This document shows positions 9,319-18,519 of a DNA stretch of 64,000 bases, piece by piece. A program made the position numbers and the translations under genes. The stretch comes from VAZQ01 sp963771845 (lineage in GTDB: Bacteria > Pseudomonadota > Alphaproteobacteria > Rhizobiales > Xanthobacteraceae). The stretch lies in the NCBI GenBank assembly GCA_963771845.1, contig CAVYVC010000017.1, forward strand, positions 62,001-126,000. Direction: 5' to 3'. The notes beneath the pieces are model-generated. The model was not told the DNA's origin. It worked only from the letters and a program-made list of their open reading frames with translations, and searched no databases. Position 1 is the stretch's first letter. The number at the start of each line of letters is the position of its first letter.

Positions 9319-12300
9319 TTACTCCGCCGCTCGCAGGAGCGGCGCAGGGCCTGCGCGGAATTGCTCGAGCAGGGCCGCTTCGTCCGCCTTGGCCGCCTGC
9401 AAGTGTCGCATCTTGACGTGTCCGAAACCGCGGATCTTCTCGGGAATAGAGGCGAGGCCGACCGCAGCCGCATGGTTATCGGGATTGAGCGCCGGGAGCA
9501 CCTCTTCCAGCATCGCCTCATAGTCGCGCACGAGCTTGCGCTCGATGCTGCGCTCCTGCGAATAGCCGAAAGGATCAAACGGCGTGTCCCGCAGAAACTT
9601 CAATTTCGCGAGCCATTTGAACACTGAAAACATCCACGGACCGAACGTGAGCTTTCTGGGCTCGCCGGTCGATTTGTTCATCGCTGCCAGAAGCGGTGGA
9701 GCGAGGTGAACGTGGAAGCGAAGGTGCTCGCCCCCGATCTCGTCCGCGACCCGGCGCATGAACGATCCGTCGGAATAGAGCCGCGCGACTTCGTATTCAT
9801 CCTTATAGGCCATCAACTTGAACAGATAACGCGCGACCGCCTCGGCCAAACCAGCTCTGCCGGGAGCACGCTGGCCTTCCACGGTCCTCACCCGCTCCAC
9901 CCATTCGCGGTAGCGAGTAGCATAACTGGCATCCTGGTACGATGTGAGAAATGCCACCCGGCGCTCGACCATCTCATCGAGTGACTGCGAGAGCTTATGG
10001 GAATCACGCCGCTGATTGGGTGCGGGCGCGATCATGCTCTCGATCGCGCTCCAGTCGACGGCAGCACGCCGGCCCCACCGGAACGCTGCCCTGTTCATGT
10101 CCACCGCTTCGCCATTCAATTCGATTGCCTGCTCGATCGATGCGGCCGAAAGCGGCAAAGCTCCGAGCTGATACGCGTAGCCCACGAGGAATATATTTGC
10201 GCCGACGGTATTGCCGAACAGCACTGTTGCTACCCGGCTCGCGTCAATGAAACGCGTCTTCTCGGCCCCGGCCTGCGCCGTGATCGCTCGTTTGAGCCGC
10301 TCGGTCGGCAGCGAATAATCGGGGTTGCGGGTGAAATCGCCGGGCAAAAACTCGGCGACATTGATGACCATGGCGGTGGCGCCGTGTTTGACCGCCGCAA
10401 GCACCTTCTTGTTTCCTGCAACAACGATGTCGCCGCCGAGCACGAGGTCGGCTGCGGCGGCGGCAATGCGGATGGCGTGGATGTCCGCCGGCTGCTGCGC
10501 GATGCGCATGTGGCTGTAAACGGCGCCGCCTTTTTGCGCGAGGCCGGCCATGTCGAGCACGCCCACCCCTTTGCCCTCGATGTGGGCCGCCATGCCGAGA
10601 ATGCCGCCGATGGTAACGACTCCAGTGCCGCCGACGCCGGTCACGATGATGTCGTAGGTTTGCTTGATGGGCGGCAGTACGGGCTCGGGCAGACCTCCTT
10701 CCCGGTTACCGCTGAGCGGGTCGGGGTGAGCGGCGGCGAGCGCCGTGCCCAGCTTGAGCGTGGCTCCCGCAACCGTAACAAACGAGGGACAGAAGCCCTT
10801 CACACAGGAAAAATCCTTGTTGCAGCTAGATTGATCGATCGTGCGTTTGCGGCCCCATTCGGTTTCCAGCGGCTGGACCGACACGCAATTGGACTTCACG
10901 CCGCAGTCGCCGCAGCCTTCACACACGAGCTCGTTGATGATCACCCGCTTGGCCGGGTCGGGATAGCGTCCGCGTTTCCTCCGCCGGCGCTTCTCCGCGG
11001 CGCAGGTCTGGTCATAGATCAGGACGGTGACGCCACCAAGCTTCGCAAGCTCCCGTTGCACCTCCATCAGATCGTCGCGGTGATGGATGGCAAAACCGCG
11101 CGGCCGGTCAGCCATTCGGGCGTATTTCGCAGGATCATCGGTGACGATGACGACGCGCTTTGCTCCCTCCGCCGCTACCTGACGCGCAATTTGTGCGACG
11201 GTGAGGCCGCCGTCATTGGCCTGGCCGCCGGTCATGGCGACGGCATCGTTGAACAGGATCTTGTAGGTGATGTGGGTGCCGGTGGCGACCGCGGCACGGA
11301 TCGCCATGTATCCCGAGTGATTGTAGGTGCCGTCGCCGAGATTCTGAAACACGTGCGGGCGTTTGCTGAACGGCGCTTCCCCGATCCAATTGGCGCCCTC
11401 GCCGCCCATCTGCGTATATCCGAGGGTCGAGCGGTCCATCCATTGCGCCATGTAGTGGCAGCCGATGCCGGCATAGGCCCGCATTCCCTCCGGCACCACG
11501 GTCGACGAATTGTGCGGGCAGCCCGAGCAGAAATAGGGCAGACGCACGGCCACATCGGTCGTCTCGGCGAGCCTGCGTTGCGCTTCCTTGAGCTGTGCCA
11601 CGCGTGCCGCGATCGCTTCGTTCGGCCCGACCCGCTGGAGGATGCGTTCGCCGATGCAGATTGCGATTTCATTGGGATCGAGCGCGCCCTTGACGGGGAA
11701 TAGCCAGTTGCCCTGCTCGTCGCGCTTGCCGATGCAGACGGGCTGGTTGGCGCTGCCATAAAGCTCCTCGCGCACCTGAACCTCGATGAGCGAGCGCTTT
11801 TCCTCGACGACAATGATGAGCTCAAGACGATCAGCGAAGGTTGCCAGATCCTCGCGGCTGATCGGCCACGGGCAGGCGACCTTGAAAACGCGGATGCCGA
11901 GATCGTTGCATTTGACCTCGTCGATGCCGAGCTCATCGAGCGCCTGGCGGACATCGAGATAGCTCTTGCCGACCGTGATGATGCCGATCTTCGGATTACG
12001 GCCGCCCAAAGTGATGTATTTGTTAAGCTTGTTCGCACGCACGAAAGCGAGCATGGCATCGCGCTTGTAGTCGTGCAGCCGCGCTTCCTGGCCGAGTATG
12101 GTGTCGTGCAATCGGATGTTGAGCCCGCCCGGCGGCATCTCGAAATCAGCGGGAATGGCGATGTTCACGCGCTCGAGGCTGCCGTCGATCACGGCGGTTG
12201 ATTCCACCGTCTCATGCATGGACTTGAGCGCGACCCACGTGCCGCAGAAGCGCGACATCGCCCAGCCGTAGAGGCCGTAGTCGAGAATCTCCTGAACACC

Positions 12301-12822
12301 GGCCGGGTTGAGGATTGGGATCATCACGTCGATGAAATGATATTCGGATTGGTGCGCCGTGGTGGAGGATTCGGCGGTGTGATCATCCCCCATAAGCGCG
12401 AGCACGCCCCCATGCCTGGAGGTGCCGGCGAAATTGGCATGGCGGAAGACATCGCCGGTGCGGTCGACGCCCGGCCCCTTGCCGTACCAGAGGCCGAATA
12501 CGCCGTCGAACCGCCCTTCGCCGCGCAGCTCGGCCTGCTGGGTGCCCCACAGCGCGGTCGCGGCGAGGTCCTCGTTGATGCCGGCTTGAAACCGGATGTC
12601 GTACGCATCGAGGTGCTTGCGTGCCCGGACGAACTGCTGGTCGAGGGTTCCAAGCGGGGAGCCGCGATAGCCGGTCACATAGCCTGCGGTGTTGAGGCCG
12701 GCGCGGCGGTCGCGCTCCTTCTGCATCAGGCACAGCCGCACCAGTGCCTGAAAGCCGGTCGCGAAAATCCGGCTTTTCGTCAGGTCATATTTATCGTCTA
12801 GAGTGATGTGGTTGAGCGCCAT
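9319..12822 (-). CDS. Indolepyruvate:ferredoxin oxidoreductase, single-chain fusion
   Basis: About 1167 residues. It should oxidatively decarboxylate aryl pyruvates (or a related 2-oxo acid) to aryl-acyl-CoA while reducing ferredoxin. Domains in order: an N-terminal pyrimidine-binding-like region (GYRGSPLGTLDQQF), a TPP-binding domain with the GDGTYNHSG motif, a cysteine-rich iron-sulfur section around residue 640 (CEGCGDCGVKSNC, then CNKDFSCVKGFCPSF), and a gamma domain beginning TGVGGTGVVTIGG. Start at ATG 12822 (MALNHITLDD); an upstream in-frame ATG at 12840 is less likely. Oxygen-tolerant single-chain forms like this occur in aerobic alphaproteobacteria. Product aryl-acetyl-CoA would link to the CoA ligases downstream. 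Confidence 0.92.
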   Translation of the reverse strand: MALNHITLDDKYDLTKSRIFATGFQALVRLCLMQKERDRRAGLNTAGYVTGYRGSPLGTLDQQFVRARKHLDAYDIRFQAGINEDLAATALWGTQQAELRGEGRFDGVFGLWYGKGPGVDRTGDVFRHANFAGTSRHGGVLALMGDDHTAESSTTAHQSEYHFIDVMIPILNPAGVQEILDYGLYGWAMSRFCGTWVALKSMHETVESTAVIDGSLERVNIAIPADFEMPPGGLNIRLHDTILGQEARLHDYKRDAMLAFVRANKLNKYITLGGRNPKIGIITVGKSYLDVRQALDELGIDEVKCNDLGIRVFKVACPWPISREDLATFADRLELIIVVEEKRSLIEVQVREELYGSANQPVCIGKRDEQGNWLFPVKGALDPNEIAICIGERILQRVGPNEAIAARVAQLKEAQRRLAETTDVAVRLPYFCSGCPHNSSTVVPEGMRAYAGIGCHYMAQWMDRSTLGYTQMGGEGANWIGEAPFSKRPHVFQNLGDGTYNHSGYMAIRAAVATGTHITYKILFNDAVAMTGGQANDGGLTVAQIARQVAAEGAKRVVIVTDDPAKYARMADRPRGFAIHHRDDLMEVQRELAKLGGVTVLIYDQTCAAEKRRRRKRGRYPDPAKRVIINELVCEGCGDCGVKSNCVSVQPLETEWGRKRTIDQSSCNKDFSCVKGFCPSFVTVAGATLKLGTALAAAHPDPLSGNREGGLPEPVLPPIKQTYDIIVTGVGGTGVVTIGGILGMAAHIEGKGVGVLDMAGLAQKGGAVYSHMRIAQQPADIHAIRIAAAAADLVLGGDIVVAGNKKVLAAVKHGATAMVINVAEFLPGDFTRNPDYSLPTERLKRAITAQAGAEKTRFIDASRVATVLFGNTVGANIFLVGYAYQLGALPLSAASIEQAIELNGEAVDMNRAAFRWGRRAAVDWSAIESMIAPAPNQRRDSHKLSQSLDEMVERRVAFLTSYQDASYATRYREWVERVRTVEGQRAPGRAGLAEAVARYLFKLMAYKDEYEVARLYSDGSFMRRVADEIGGEHLRFHVHLAPPLLAAMNKSTGEPRKLTFGPWMFSVFKWLAKLKFLRDTPFDPFGYSQERSIERKLVRDYEAMLEEVLPALNPDNHAAAVGLASIPEKIRGFGHVKMRHLQAAKADEAALLEQFRAGPAPLLRAAE

Positions 12823-12955
12823 CGCGCCGCGGGCCTCCAACCCCTCGCCGCCAGGCGGAATCGCCGCCGTCGCACTTTACACTGCAGAGATATAGACGAA
12901 GCCACAAGCGGGCAATGGCGGGGCAATCGGCGATTCAACGCGTGGGAACCGGTAA

Positions 12956-13480
12956 CCGAAAAGCCACGACAAGGTGGCCATCGCGTTGCAGAAGAAGGGC
13001 CACGAGATCAGCGCCAGCAGCGTGAAGAGACTGTTGCCGACGCTCGGCTACAGCCGACAGTCGAACCGCAAGACCGACGAGGGCTCGAAGCATCCCGACC
13101 GCAATGCGCAATTCGAGCACATCAACGCCAAGGCGATCGCGGCACAGGCCACGGGGCAGCCCGTCATCTCGGTCGATACCAAGAAGAAAGAGCTGATCGG
13201 CAACTACAAGAACGGTGGCACCGACTATCGCCCGAAAGGCGATCCGCGCCGGGTGAAGGTGCACGACTTCGAGGACAAGAAGCTCGGCAAGGTCGTGCCT
13301 TACGGCGTGTACGACGTTGGCGCCAATGCGGGGTGGGTGAGCGTCGGGATCACAAGCGACACGGCACAGTTTGCCGTCGCCTCCATCCGCCGCTGGTTCG
13401 ACGGCGATGGGACGCGAGCGCTATCCGCAAGCTCGCGAATTGACGATCACGGCCGATGCGACAAATCCGCAGCTAGCCGG
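12956..13480 (+). pseudogene. ISAzo13-type transposase remnant
   Basis: The frame after the TAA at 12953-12955 reads VAIALQKKGHEISASSVKRL and continues through DTKKKELIGNYKNGGTDY and HDFEDKKLGKVVPYGVYD to SIRRWFD. These are recognisable as the middle part of ISAzo13-family DDE transposases. At about 13400 the similarity moves one frame over (MGRERYPQARELTITAD), so a small indel is present, and it ends near 13480. N-terminal and C-terminal parts are missing and no terminal inverted repeats were found. The original frame stays open into alanine dehydrogenase, which creates a misleading 546-codon fusion frame. Confidence 0.85.
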
Positions 13481-13495
13481 ATCGGATCAGGAAAG

Positions 13496-14614
13496 ATGCT
13501 TGTTGGTGTTCCGAAAGAGGTTAAGGACAGCGAATACCGGGTCGGTCTCGTCCCTTCGGCCGTGCGCGAGCTGATCGCGAACGGTCACCATGTCCTCGTC
13601 GAACGGGGCGCGGGCGTGGGAGCAGGACTTGCCGATGCGGACTACGAGGCGGTCGGGGCGCAGATCCTCCAGGGCGCAGATGACATCTTTGCGCGGGCCG
13701 AGCTGATCATCAAGGTCAAGGAGCCGCTTGCCGCCGAGCGCAAAAAATTGCGATCGGGTCAGATGCTCTTTACCTATCTGCACCTTGCTGCCGACCCCGA
13801 GCAGACGAGGGATCTTCTCGCCTCTGGCGCCATCGCCATCGCCTATGAGACCGTGACGAGCGCGCAAGGCACGCTGCCCCTTTTGATGCCGATGTCGGAG
13901 GTTGCGGGGCGCATGGCGCCGCATGTGGGTGCGCGCTGCCTTGAAAAAGAGAACGGCGGGCGCGGGGTTCTGCTCGGCGGCGTGCCGGGCGTGCCGCCCG
14001 CTGATGTGGTCGTGCTCGGCGGCGGCGTTGCCGGCTCGCATGCCGCGCTCATTGCGGCCGGGATGGGGGCAACCGTAACCGTCATCGACCGCAATACCGA
14101 GGCCTTGCGCCGAATCTCCAATCAGCTCGGCACGCGCGTGCGCACCGTGTTCTCGACCGGCGACGCGATCGCCACGTTGTGCCGGCGCGCCGATCTCGTG
14201 ATCGGATCGGTGCTCATTCCCGGCGCCGCGGCACCCAGGCTCATTACCGCCGAAACGGTCAAAGCAATGAAATCAGGCGCTGTCATTGTGGACATCGCCA
14301 TCGATCAGGGCGGCTGCGCGGCAACATCGCGCCCGACCACGCATTCCGCACCCACCTATACTGTCGATGAAGTCGTGCATTATTGCGTGACCAATATGCC
14401 GGGGGCGGTCGCCCGCACCTCGACTTTTGCGCTCAACAACGTGACCCTGCCGTTTGTTCTGGCGCTCGCCGACAAGGGCATTCGCCGCGCGTTGGGCGAG
14501 GACCCCTATCTGCGCAATGGCCTCAATGTGTACGAAGGAAAGCTCACGCAGCGCGCGGTGGCGCAGGCCTTGAAGCTGCAGTTCACTGCGCCTGAAGCGG
14601 TATTGCGACTATGA
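13496..14614 (+). CDS. ald: Alanine dehydrogenase
   Basis: A 372-residue enzyme that interconverts L-alanine and pyruvate plus ammonia with NAD. It starts at ATG 13496 with ribosome site AGGAAAG, giving the canonical MLVGVPKEVKDSEYRVGLVP. The catalytic-histidine region TYLHLAADPEQT, the Rossmann motif VVVLGGGVAGSHAALIA and the terminal ENGLNVYEGKLT-like stretch (NGLNVYEGKLTQRAVA) are all present. Length equals the family norm. The upstream 174 codons in the same frame are transposase debris and should not be counted as part of the protein, although the lack of a stop codon means that read-through fusion is formally possible. Confidence 0.93.
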   Translation: MLVGVPKEVKDSEYRVGLVPSAVRELIANGHHVLVERGAGVGAGLADADYEAVGAQILQGADDIFARAELIIKVKEPLAAERKKLRSGQMLFTYLHLAADPEQTRDLLASGAIAIAYETVTSAQGTLPLLMPMSEVAGRMAPHVGARCLEKENGGRGVLLGGVPGVPPADVVVLGGGVAGSHAALIAAGMGATVTVIDRNTEALRRISNQLGTRVRTVFSTGDAIATLCRRADLVIGSVLIPGAAAPRLITAETVKAMKSGAVIVDIAIDQGGCAATSRPTTHSAPTYTVDEVVHYCVTNMPGAVARTSTFALNNVTLPFVLALADKGIRRALGEDPYLRNGLNVYEGKLTQRAVAQALKLQFTAPEAVLRL

Positions 14615-14630
14615 AATGGATGAGCGGCCG

Positions 14631-14843
14631 TCAGCGACCTTTCATCTGACGAAAATAGGTCCACTCCTCCACGACGCGACCGCCGGGAAGCCGGCAAACG
14701 CCGTACTCTCCGCGCGGCCCTTTGCGAATCTCACTCTTGCCGCCGCTCTTGACGCAAAACACCGAAGCGGGATTCGCAAGCGCCCAACCTGCCTGCGGAG
14801 CAACCGCCAAGATGATTGCCAGGAAAACCGTAGCGGTTCGCAT
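14631..14843 (-). CDS. DUF333 domain small exported protein
   Basis: A 70-residue protein starting at ATG 14843 with an N-terminal signal-like segment (MRTATVFLAIILAVAPQA), then the DUF333 core NPASVFCVKSGGKSEIRKG and CRLPGGRVVEEWTYFR. DUF333 proteins are small periplasmic or lipoprotein-like proteins of unknown role, sometimes labelled hemolysin-like. The longer upstream frame has no support. It is convergent with ald and transcribed away from the Bug receptor start. Confidence 0.8.
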   Translation of the reverse strand: MRTATVFLAIILAVAPQAGWALANPASVFCVKSGGKSEIRKGPRGEYGVCRLPGGRVVEEWTYFRQMKGR

Positions 14844-14887
14844 TGCGGTGCTCCAACGAATCTCCGGGCTATCACGATGTGATCTCG

Positions 14888-15862
14888 TCATTGCGGTTCA
14901 AGGCCCGCCTTGCTGGCGACCTCGCGGAAGCCGCGAATGTCGGACTCGATGACGTTACGGAACTCATCCGGGGTCGACAAATTGGCGATTGCGCCGATGC
15001 CCTCGAGCCGTTGGCGGATGTTTTCGCGCCGCAACACCTCGTGCAGGGTATCATGCATCTTGCCGACGATCGGCGCCGGCGTGCCGGCCGGGAACACCAG
15101 CCCATACCATCCGAGGAAACCAAAGCCGGGAATGCCGCTCTCTGCGATTGTCGGGACAGCCATGATCGCCGGCCACCGTTTGGGCGTCGCAACGGCAACG
15201 AGCCTCAGGTCGCCGGAGTCAACCTGGCCGCGGATGGCGTGATAGAGCTCGATCGTGAAGGCGGCATCGCCCCGCAGCAGTGCGCTTACGACCTCGCCTG
15301 TAGTGCGATAGGAGACCGCCTGCGCATTCATACCGGTGCGCTGGCGCAAGTCCTCCGCGATCAGATGCTGCGTCGAGCCGAGTCCCACGGTGGAATAGTT
15401 GAGCTTGCCGGCGGCTTTGTTCACATATTCGACGAGGCTCTTGAGATCGCTCGCCGGCGACGCCTTCGGCACCGCCAGCACAAAACCCGAATTCGCGAAA
15501 ATCCCGACCGGCGCAAAGTCATTCACGGGATCGTAGGGTACCTGCTTGACCGTGACGGCGGACACTGCGTGGGCCATGCTGATCGACAGGGCGGTGTAAC
15601 CGTCTGCCGCTGCCTTCGCGACCATCCCGCCAGCGATGGTGCCGCCGGCGCCCAGCCGGTTCTCGACCACAAATTGCTGTCCCAGAGCCTCCGATAATCC
15701 ATCCGCGACGACGCGCGTGGCGACGTCGGTCCCACCGCCCGCGCCGAACCCGATGACAATGCGAACCGGCCTCGTGGGCCAGTCCTGAGCGGAAGCAACC
15801 AGCACCTGCGTACAGAAACATACGATGCTGGCGAGGATCGTGAGTGCGCGCTGAATGGTCAT
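14888..15862 (-). CDS. Bug-family tripartite tricarboxylate transporter receptor
   Basis: A 324-residue periplasmic receptor. Signal peptide at residues 1-25 ending in VASAQ, followed by the diagnostic Bug start WPTRPVRIVIGFGAGGGTD, then NRLGAGGTIAGGMVAKA and the KQVPYDPVNDFAPV block. These proteins bind carboxylates and present them to TctA/TctB membrane partners, none of which is encoded in this window. It lies alone between DUF333 and the LLM oxidoreductase, and its C-terminus overlaps no other gene. Confidence 0.9.
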   Translation of the reverse strand: MTIQRALTILASIVCFCTQVLVASAQDWPTRPVRIVIGFGAGGGTDVATRVVADGLSEALGQQFVVENRLGAGGTIAGGMVAKAAADGYTALSISMAHAVSAVTVKQVPYDPVNDFAPVGIFANSGFVLAVPKASPASDLKSLVEYVNKAAGKLNYSTVGLGSTQHLIAEDLRQRTGMNAQAVSYRTTGEVVSALLRGDAAFTIELYHAIRGQVDSGDLRLVAVATPKRWPAIMAVPTIAESGIPGFGFLGWYGLVFPAGTPAPIVGKMHDTLHEVLRRENIRQRLEGIGAIANLSTPDEFRNVIESDIRGFREVASKAGLEPQ

Positions 15863-16132
15863 GTTCCTCCGATAGCGCGCTTATGGTTGCCATGGCAACG
15901 GCACGTTGTTGCAGAGAATGTCAACTTCCGCACGTGGGTCCGATTGCGATATGGTTTAACGAGGATGGCCTTACGTGGCGCGCAAACATCATTCCATAGT
16001 CGCTGAGCAAAATGCGACAAGGGCTGGGTGCAAACTGACTTGTTGAAAAGAACGCTAATTCATTAGGGGTTGTTGGCGTGCGGCAGCAACGTTGCCAGCT
16101 CGGCGCGTGTGGCGTAATCAGAGGAGACAAAT

Positions 16133-17209
16133 ATGGAATTCGGCTACTTCACCTTAAGCGACAATCACTATACGAACAATTCCCGCGACGCCAATACTTT
16201 CGTGTCCGACATCCTGGCCGAGGCTCTCTATGCCGATCAGCTGGGTATGCATTCCGCCTGGATCGGCGAGCATCACTTCAACTCGCTCGGCGTGCTGTCC
16301 TGCCCCGAGATCGTGCTGTCCTTCATTGCCGCACGCACCGAGCACATTCGACTTGCGCCCGCGGTCAGCGTGACGCCATTGCATCATCCCATTCGGGTGG
16401 CCGAGCAATGGGCCACGCTCGATCTCATCAGCAATGGACGCGTCGATTTTGCTGCCGGCCGCGGCTATGACGCTCGGGAATACGCGCCCTTCCATGTTTC
16501 TTTCCAGGAAAATCAAAGCATTTTCGCGGAAGGCATCGAGGTGGTGCAGAAGCTGTGGGCCGCACAAGGCCGCATCTCGCACAAGGGCAAGCATTACAGC
16601 TTCGATGACGTGCGAATAACGCCAAAGCCCGTGCAACAGCCGGTGCCGATCTATATCGGCTCGTTCTCCAAGCCTTCGATCGAGCTCGCCGCACGCCTTG
16701 GATGCGGGCTGATCGTTGCGCCTTTCGCGGCCGCTATGAGTTATGGCGGACTGAAGCAGGTGGCCGATCTATACAATGAGACCTGCGCCAAGCATGGTCG
16801 AAAGCCCGGCCGGCTGATGTGCAGCTATTTCACCCATTTCTACGACACGCCGGAGCAAGAGCGAGCGCAACGAGCGCGCCAAATCCGCTATTACCACGAA
16901 TGCGCGATCCCGGCACTGCCCAGCGATCCCAAAACCGCGCCACCGAGCTACGCTTATTTCGTCACTATGGTAGAGCGGCTGCACAAAGTGCAGCCGGAAA
17001 TGCTCACCGACAACTCGGTCCTGCTGGGGAATTCGCAAGCAATCACCGACTCGCTAAAGAAGGTCGAGGCCGCAGGTTTCTGCGAAGTGATCCTGTATTT
17101 CAACGTTGGCCTAAAGCCGCACAGCCAAGTCAAGGAAGAGATGGACAGGTTCATGCGGGAGGTGGCACCTCAGTTCGAGGGCAAACATCTGGAGCGGCGT
17201 GCGGCCTAA
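16133..17209 (+). CDS. LLM-class flavin-dependent oxidoreductase
   Basis: A 358-residue luciferase-like TIM-barrel protein, probably FMN- or F420-type flavin oxidoreductase. It starts at ATG 16133 after the ribosome site GGAG. Typical family segments are MHSAWIGEHHFNSLG, the LAPAVSVTPLHHPIRVAEQW strand, FAAGRGYDAREYAPF and PVPIYIGSFSKPSIELAA. The substrate is unknown; family members oxidise alkanes, amines, sulfonates and many xenobiotics. A 270-bp upstream region is AT-richer than the surroundings and probably contains its promoter, although no clean -35/-10 pair was identified. Confidence 0.88.
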   Translation: MEFGYFTLSDNHYTNNSRDANTFVSDILAEALYADQLGMHSAWIGEHHFNSLGVLSCPEIVLSFIAARTEHIRLAPAVSVTPLHHPIRVAEQWATLDLISNGRVDFAAGRGYDAREYAPFHVSFQENQSIFAEGIEVVQKLWAAQGRISHKGKHYSFDDVRITPKPVQQPVPIYIGSFSKPSIELAARLGCGLIVAPFAAAMSYGGLKQVADLYNETCAKHGRKPGRLMCSYFTHFYDTPEQERAQRARQIRYYHECAIPALPSDPKTAPPSYAYFVTMVERLHKVQPEMLTDNSVLLGNSQAITDSLKKVEAAGFCEVILYFNVGLKPHSQVKEEMDRFMREVAPQFEGKHLERRAA

Positions 17210-17255
17210 AGCCGATCTCGATCATGTTGATTGTGATGCGGCCTCGCCACGTGCG

Positions 17256-17288
17256 CACCTCTCCCATAGGGGCCCATAGGGAGAGGTG
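17256..17288. terminator. Perfect inverted repeat between convergent genes
   Basis: CACCTCTCCC at 17256-17265 pairs exactly with GGGAGAGGTG at 17279-17288 around a 13-nt loop. It sits between the convergent LLM oxidoreductase and dienelactone hydrolase genes, a position expected for a bidirectional terminator, but no T-run follows. It could equally be a member of the small intergenic palindromes seen elsewhere in the window. Confidence 0.45.
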
Positions 17289-17358
17289 GCGCTGCCGGCT
17301 CAATCTCAGCGAAGAACGTGCTAACAACGCGCGACTAGGCGTGCGCGGCCGATGAAGC

Positions 17359-18234
17359 TCACGTCGCCTTCGGCGGCGCTCCCAGATTTTCCGCGAAGAA
17401 CGCGAGCGTGCGGCTCCAGGCGAGATCGGCCGCCGCCTTGTTGTAGCGCGCCGCGCCGGTGTCATTGTTGAAAGCGTGCTGCGTGCCCGGGTAGATGTAG
17501 ATCGTAAATTTCTTGTTGTTTGCCGTGAGCGCCGCCTCGTAAGCGGGAATGCCCTTGTCTATGCGTTCGTCATTCTCGGCATAGTGAAGGAGGAGCGCCG
17601 CCTTGATGGCGGGCACCATGTCCGCGGGCACCTGCTCGCCATAGTAAGGTACCGCGGCGGCAAGATCAGGACTGCCGGCGGCCATGCGGTTGACCACCCC
17701 GCCGCCGAAGCAGAAACCAACCGCGCCGACCTTTCCGGTGGATTCAGGGTGGTGCTGGATGAAGGGCACCGCAGCGATCGCGGCCGCGATTATGTCTTCC
17801 CGCGGTGTCTTGGCGTGGAGTTCACGTGCCTTGTCCTCGTCGGACGGAGTGCCGCCAGCGATGGAAAGAAGATCGGGCGCCAATGCAAGGTAGCCTTCAA
17901 CGGCAAGTCGGCGGGCGACATCCTCGATGTGAGGGCTAAGACCGCGGTTCTCGTGAATGACGATGACGGCGGGGCGCTTTCCCATCGCTTTGGCGCGAAC
18001 GAGATAGCCGTTAATCCTGCCTTTGGGCGAGTCGTAGGAGACGCGCTCCGCCGCGAGCCTGCTGTCATCGACGGGAACCGTCGCCGCGCGTGCATGGTCG
18101 CTCTGAAGAAGAGGCACGAGCGCAGCCGCTGCCGCAGCAGAGCCGGCGAGCTCGGTCAGTCGATCGAGGAATTCCCGGCGGTTCATGCCACCGTGTGTAA
18201 AACGGTCGTAGAGATTGATGATGCTTTGGTCCAT
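17359..18234 (-). CDS. Dienelactone hydrolase family protein, Tat-exported
   Basis: A 291-residue alpha/beta hydrolase starting at ATG 18234; the upstream 30 codons in frame are unlikely. The N-terminus has a twin-arginine signal (MNRREFLDRLTELAGSAA) followed by a hydrophobic alanine-rich stretch, so export in folded form to the periplasm is expected. The nucleophile elbow is VGFCFGGGVV with cysteine, the acid is in ENDERIDKG, and the histidine is in GTQHAFNND, giving the Cys-Asp-His triad of dienelactone hydrolases. The family hydrolyses dienelactones from chlorocatechol degradation or related esters. Substrate here is unknown. Confidence 0.87.
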   Translation of the reverse strand: MDQSIINLYDRFTHGGMNRREFLDRLTELAGSAAAAAALVPLLQSDHARAATVPVDDSRLAAERVSYDSPKGRINGYLVRAKAMGKRPAVIVIHENRGLSPHIEDVARRLAVEGYLALAPDLLSIAGGTPSDEDKARELHAKTPREDIIAAAIAAVPFIQHHPESTGKVGAVGFCFGGGVVNRMAAGSPDLAAAVPYYGEQVPADMVPAIKAALLLHYAENDERIDKGIPAYEAALTANNKKFTIYIYPGTQHAFNNDTGAARYNKAAADLAWSRTLAFFAENLGAPPKAT

Positions 18235-18454
18235 GGCGCACACCCTCTCGTTGCAATTGAAACATAAACAAAGATGACGCGCGAATATTCCGTTGCGCCG
18301 CATGAGCGAAGCCGCCTTCGCCAAGGCTTCGGCGGCCTCACTCGCATTTAGTCCGTCGAAGCTTTGCGGAGACAGGCGGCATGCGGGATCCCGGATATCG
18401 CCATTGCGCCGAAGCGCAACGGCTCATTCGGCTACAATAGCTACAATAGCATAA

Positions 18455-18486
18455 GCCGAAAACAAAGAGCGCGGCTTGCGCCGCGC
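18455..18486 (-). terminator. Rho-independent terminator of groESL
   Basis: On the minus strand the stem GCGCGGC / GCCGCGC (18469-18475 with 18480-18486, loop of four) is followed by TCTTTGTTTTC. It lies about 35 bases beyond the groEL stop codon, the expected position for termination of the groES-groEL transcript. Confidence 0.75.
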
Positions 18487-18519
18487 CCCTCGATGCTTGG
18501 TGCTGACCCGCTGAACGGA

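Noticed and set aside
9997..11703. 568-codon open frame on the plus strand
   Set aside because: Shadow of the indolepyruvate:ferredoxin oxidoreductase; histidine/arginine-rich and without protein character.
12808..13443. 211-codon frame with charged sequence upstream of ald
   Set aside because: It is an alternative frame of the ISAzo13 remnant and matches no family; the transposase similarity is in the frame starting at 12974.
18434..18451. GCTACAATAGCTACAATAGC direct duplication downstream of groEL
   Set aside because: Two copies of a nine-base unit; too short to assign a role and distinct from the terminator next to it.
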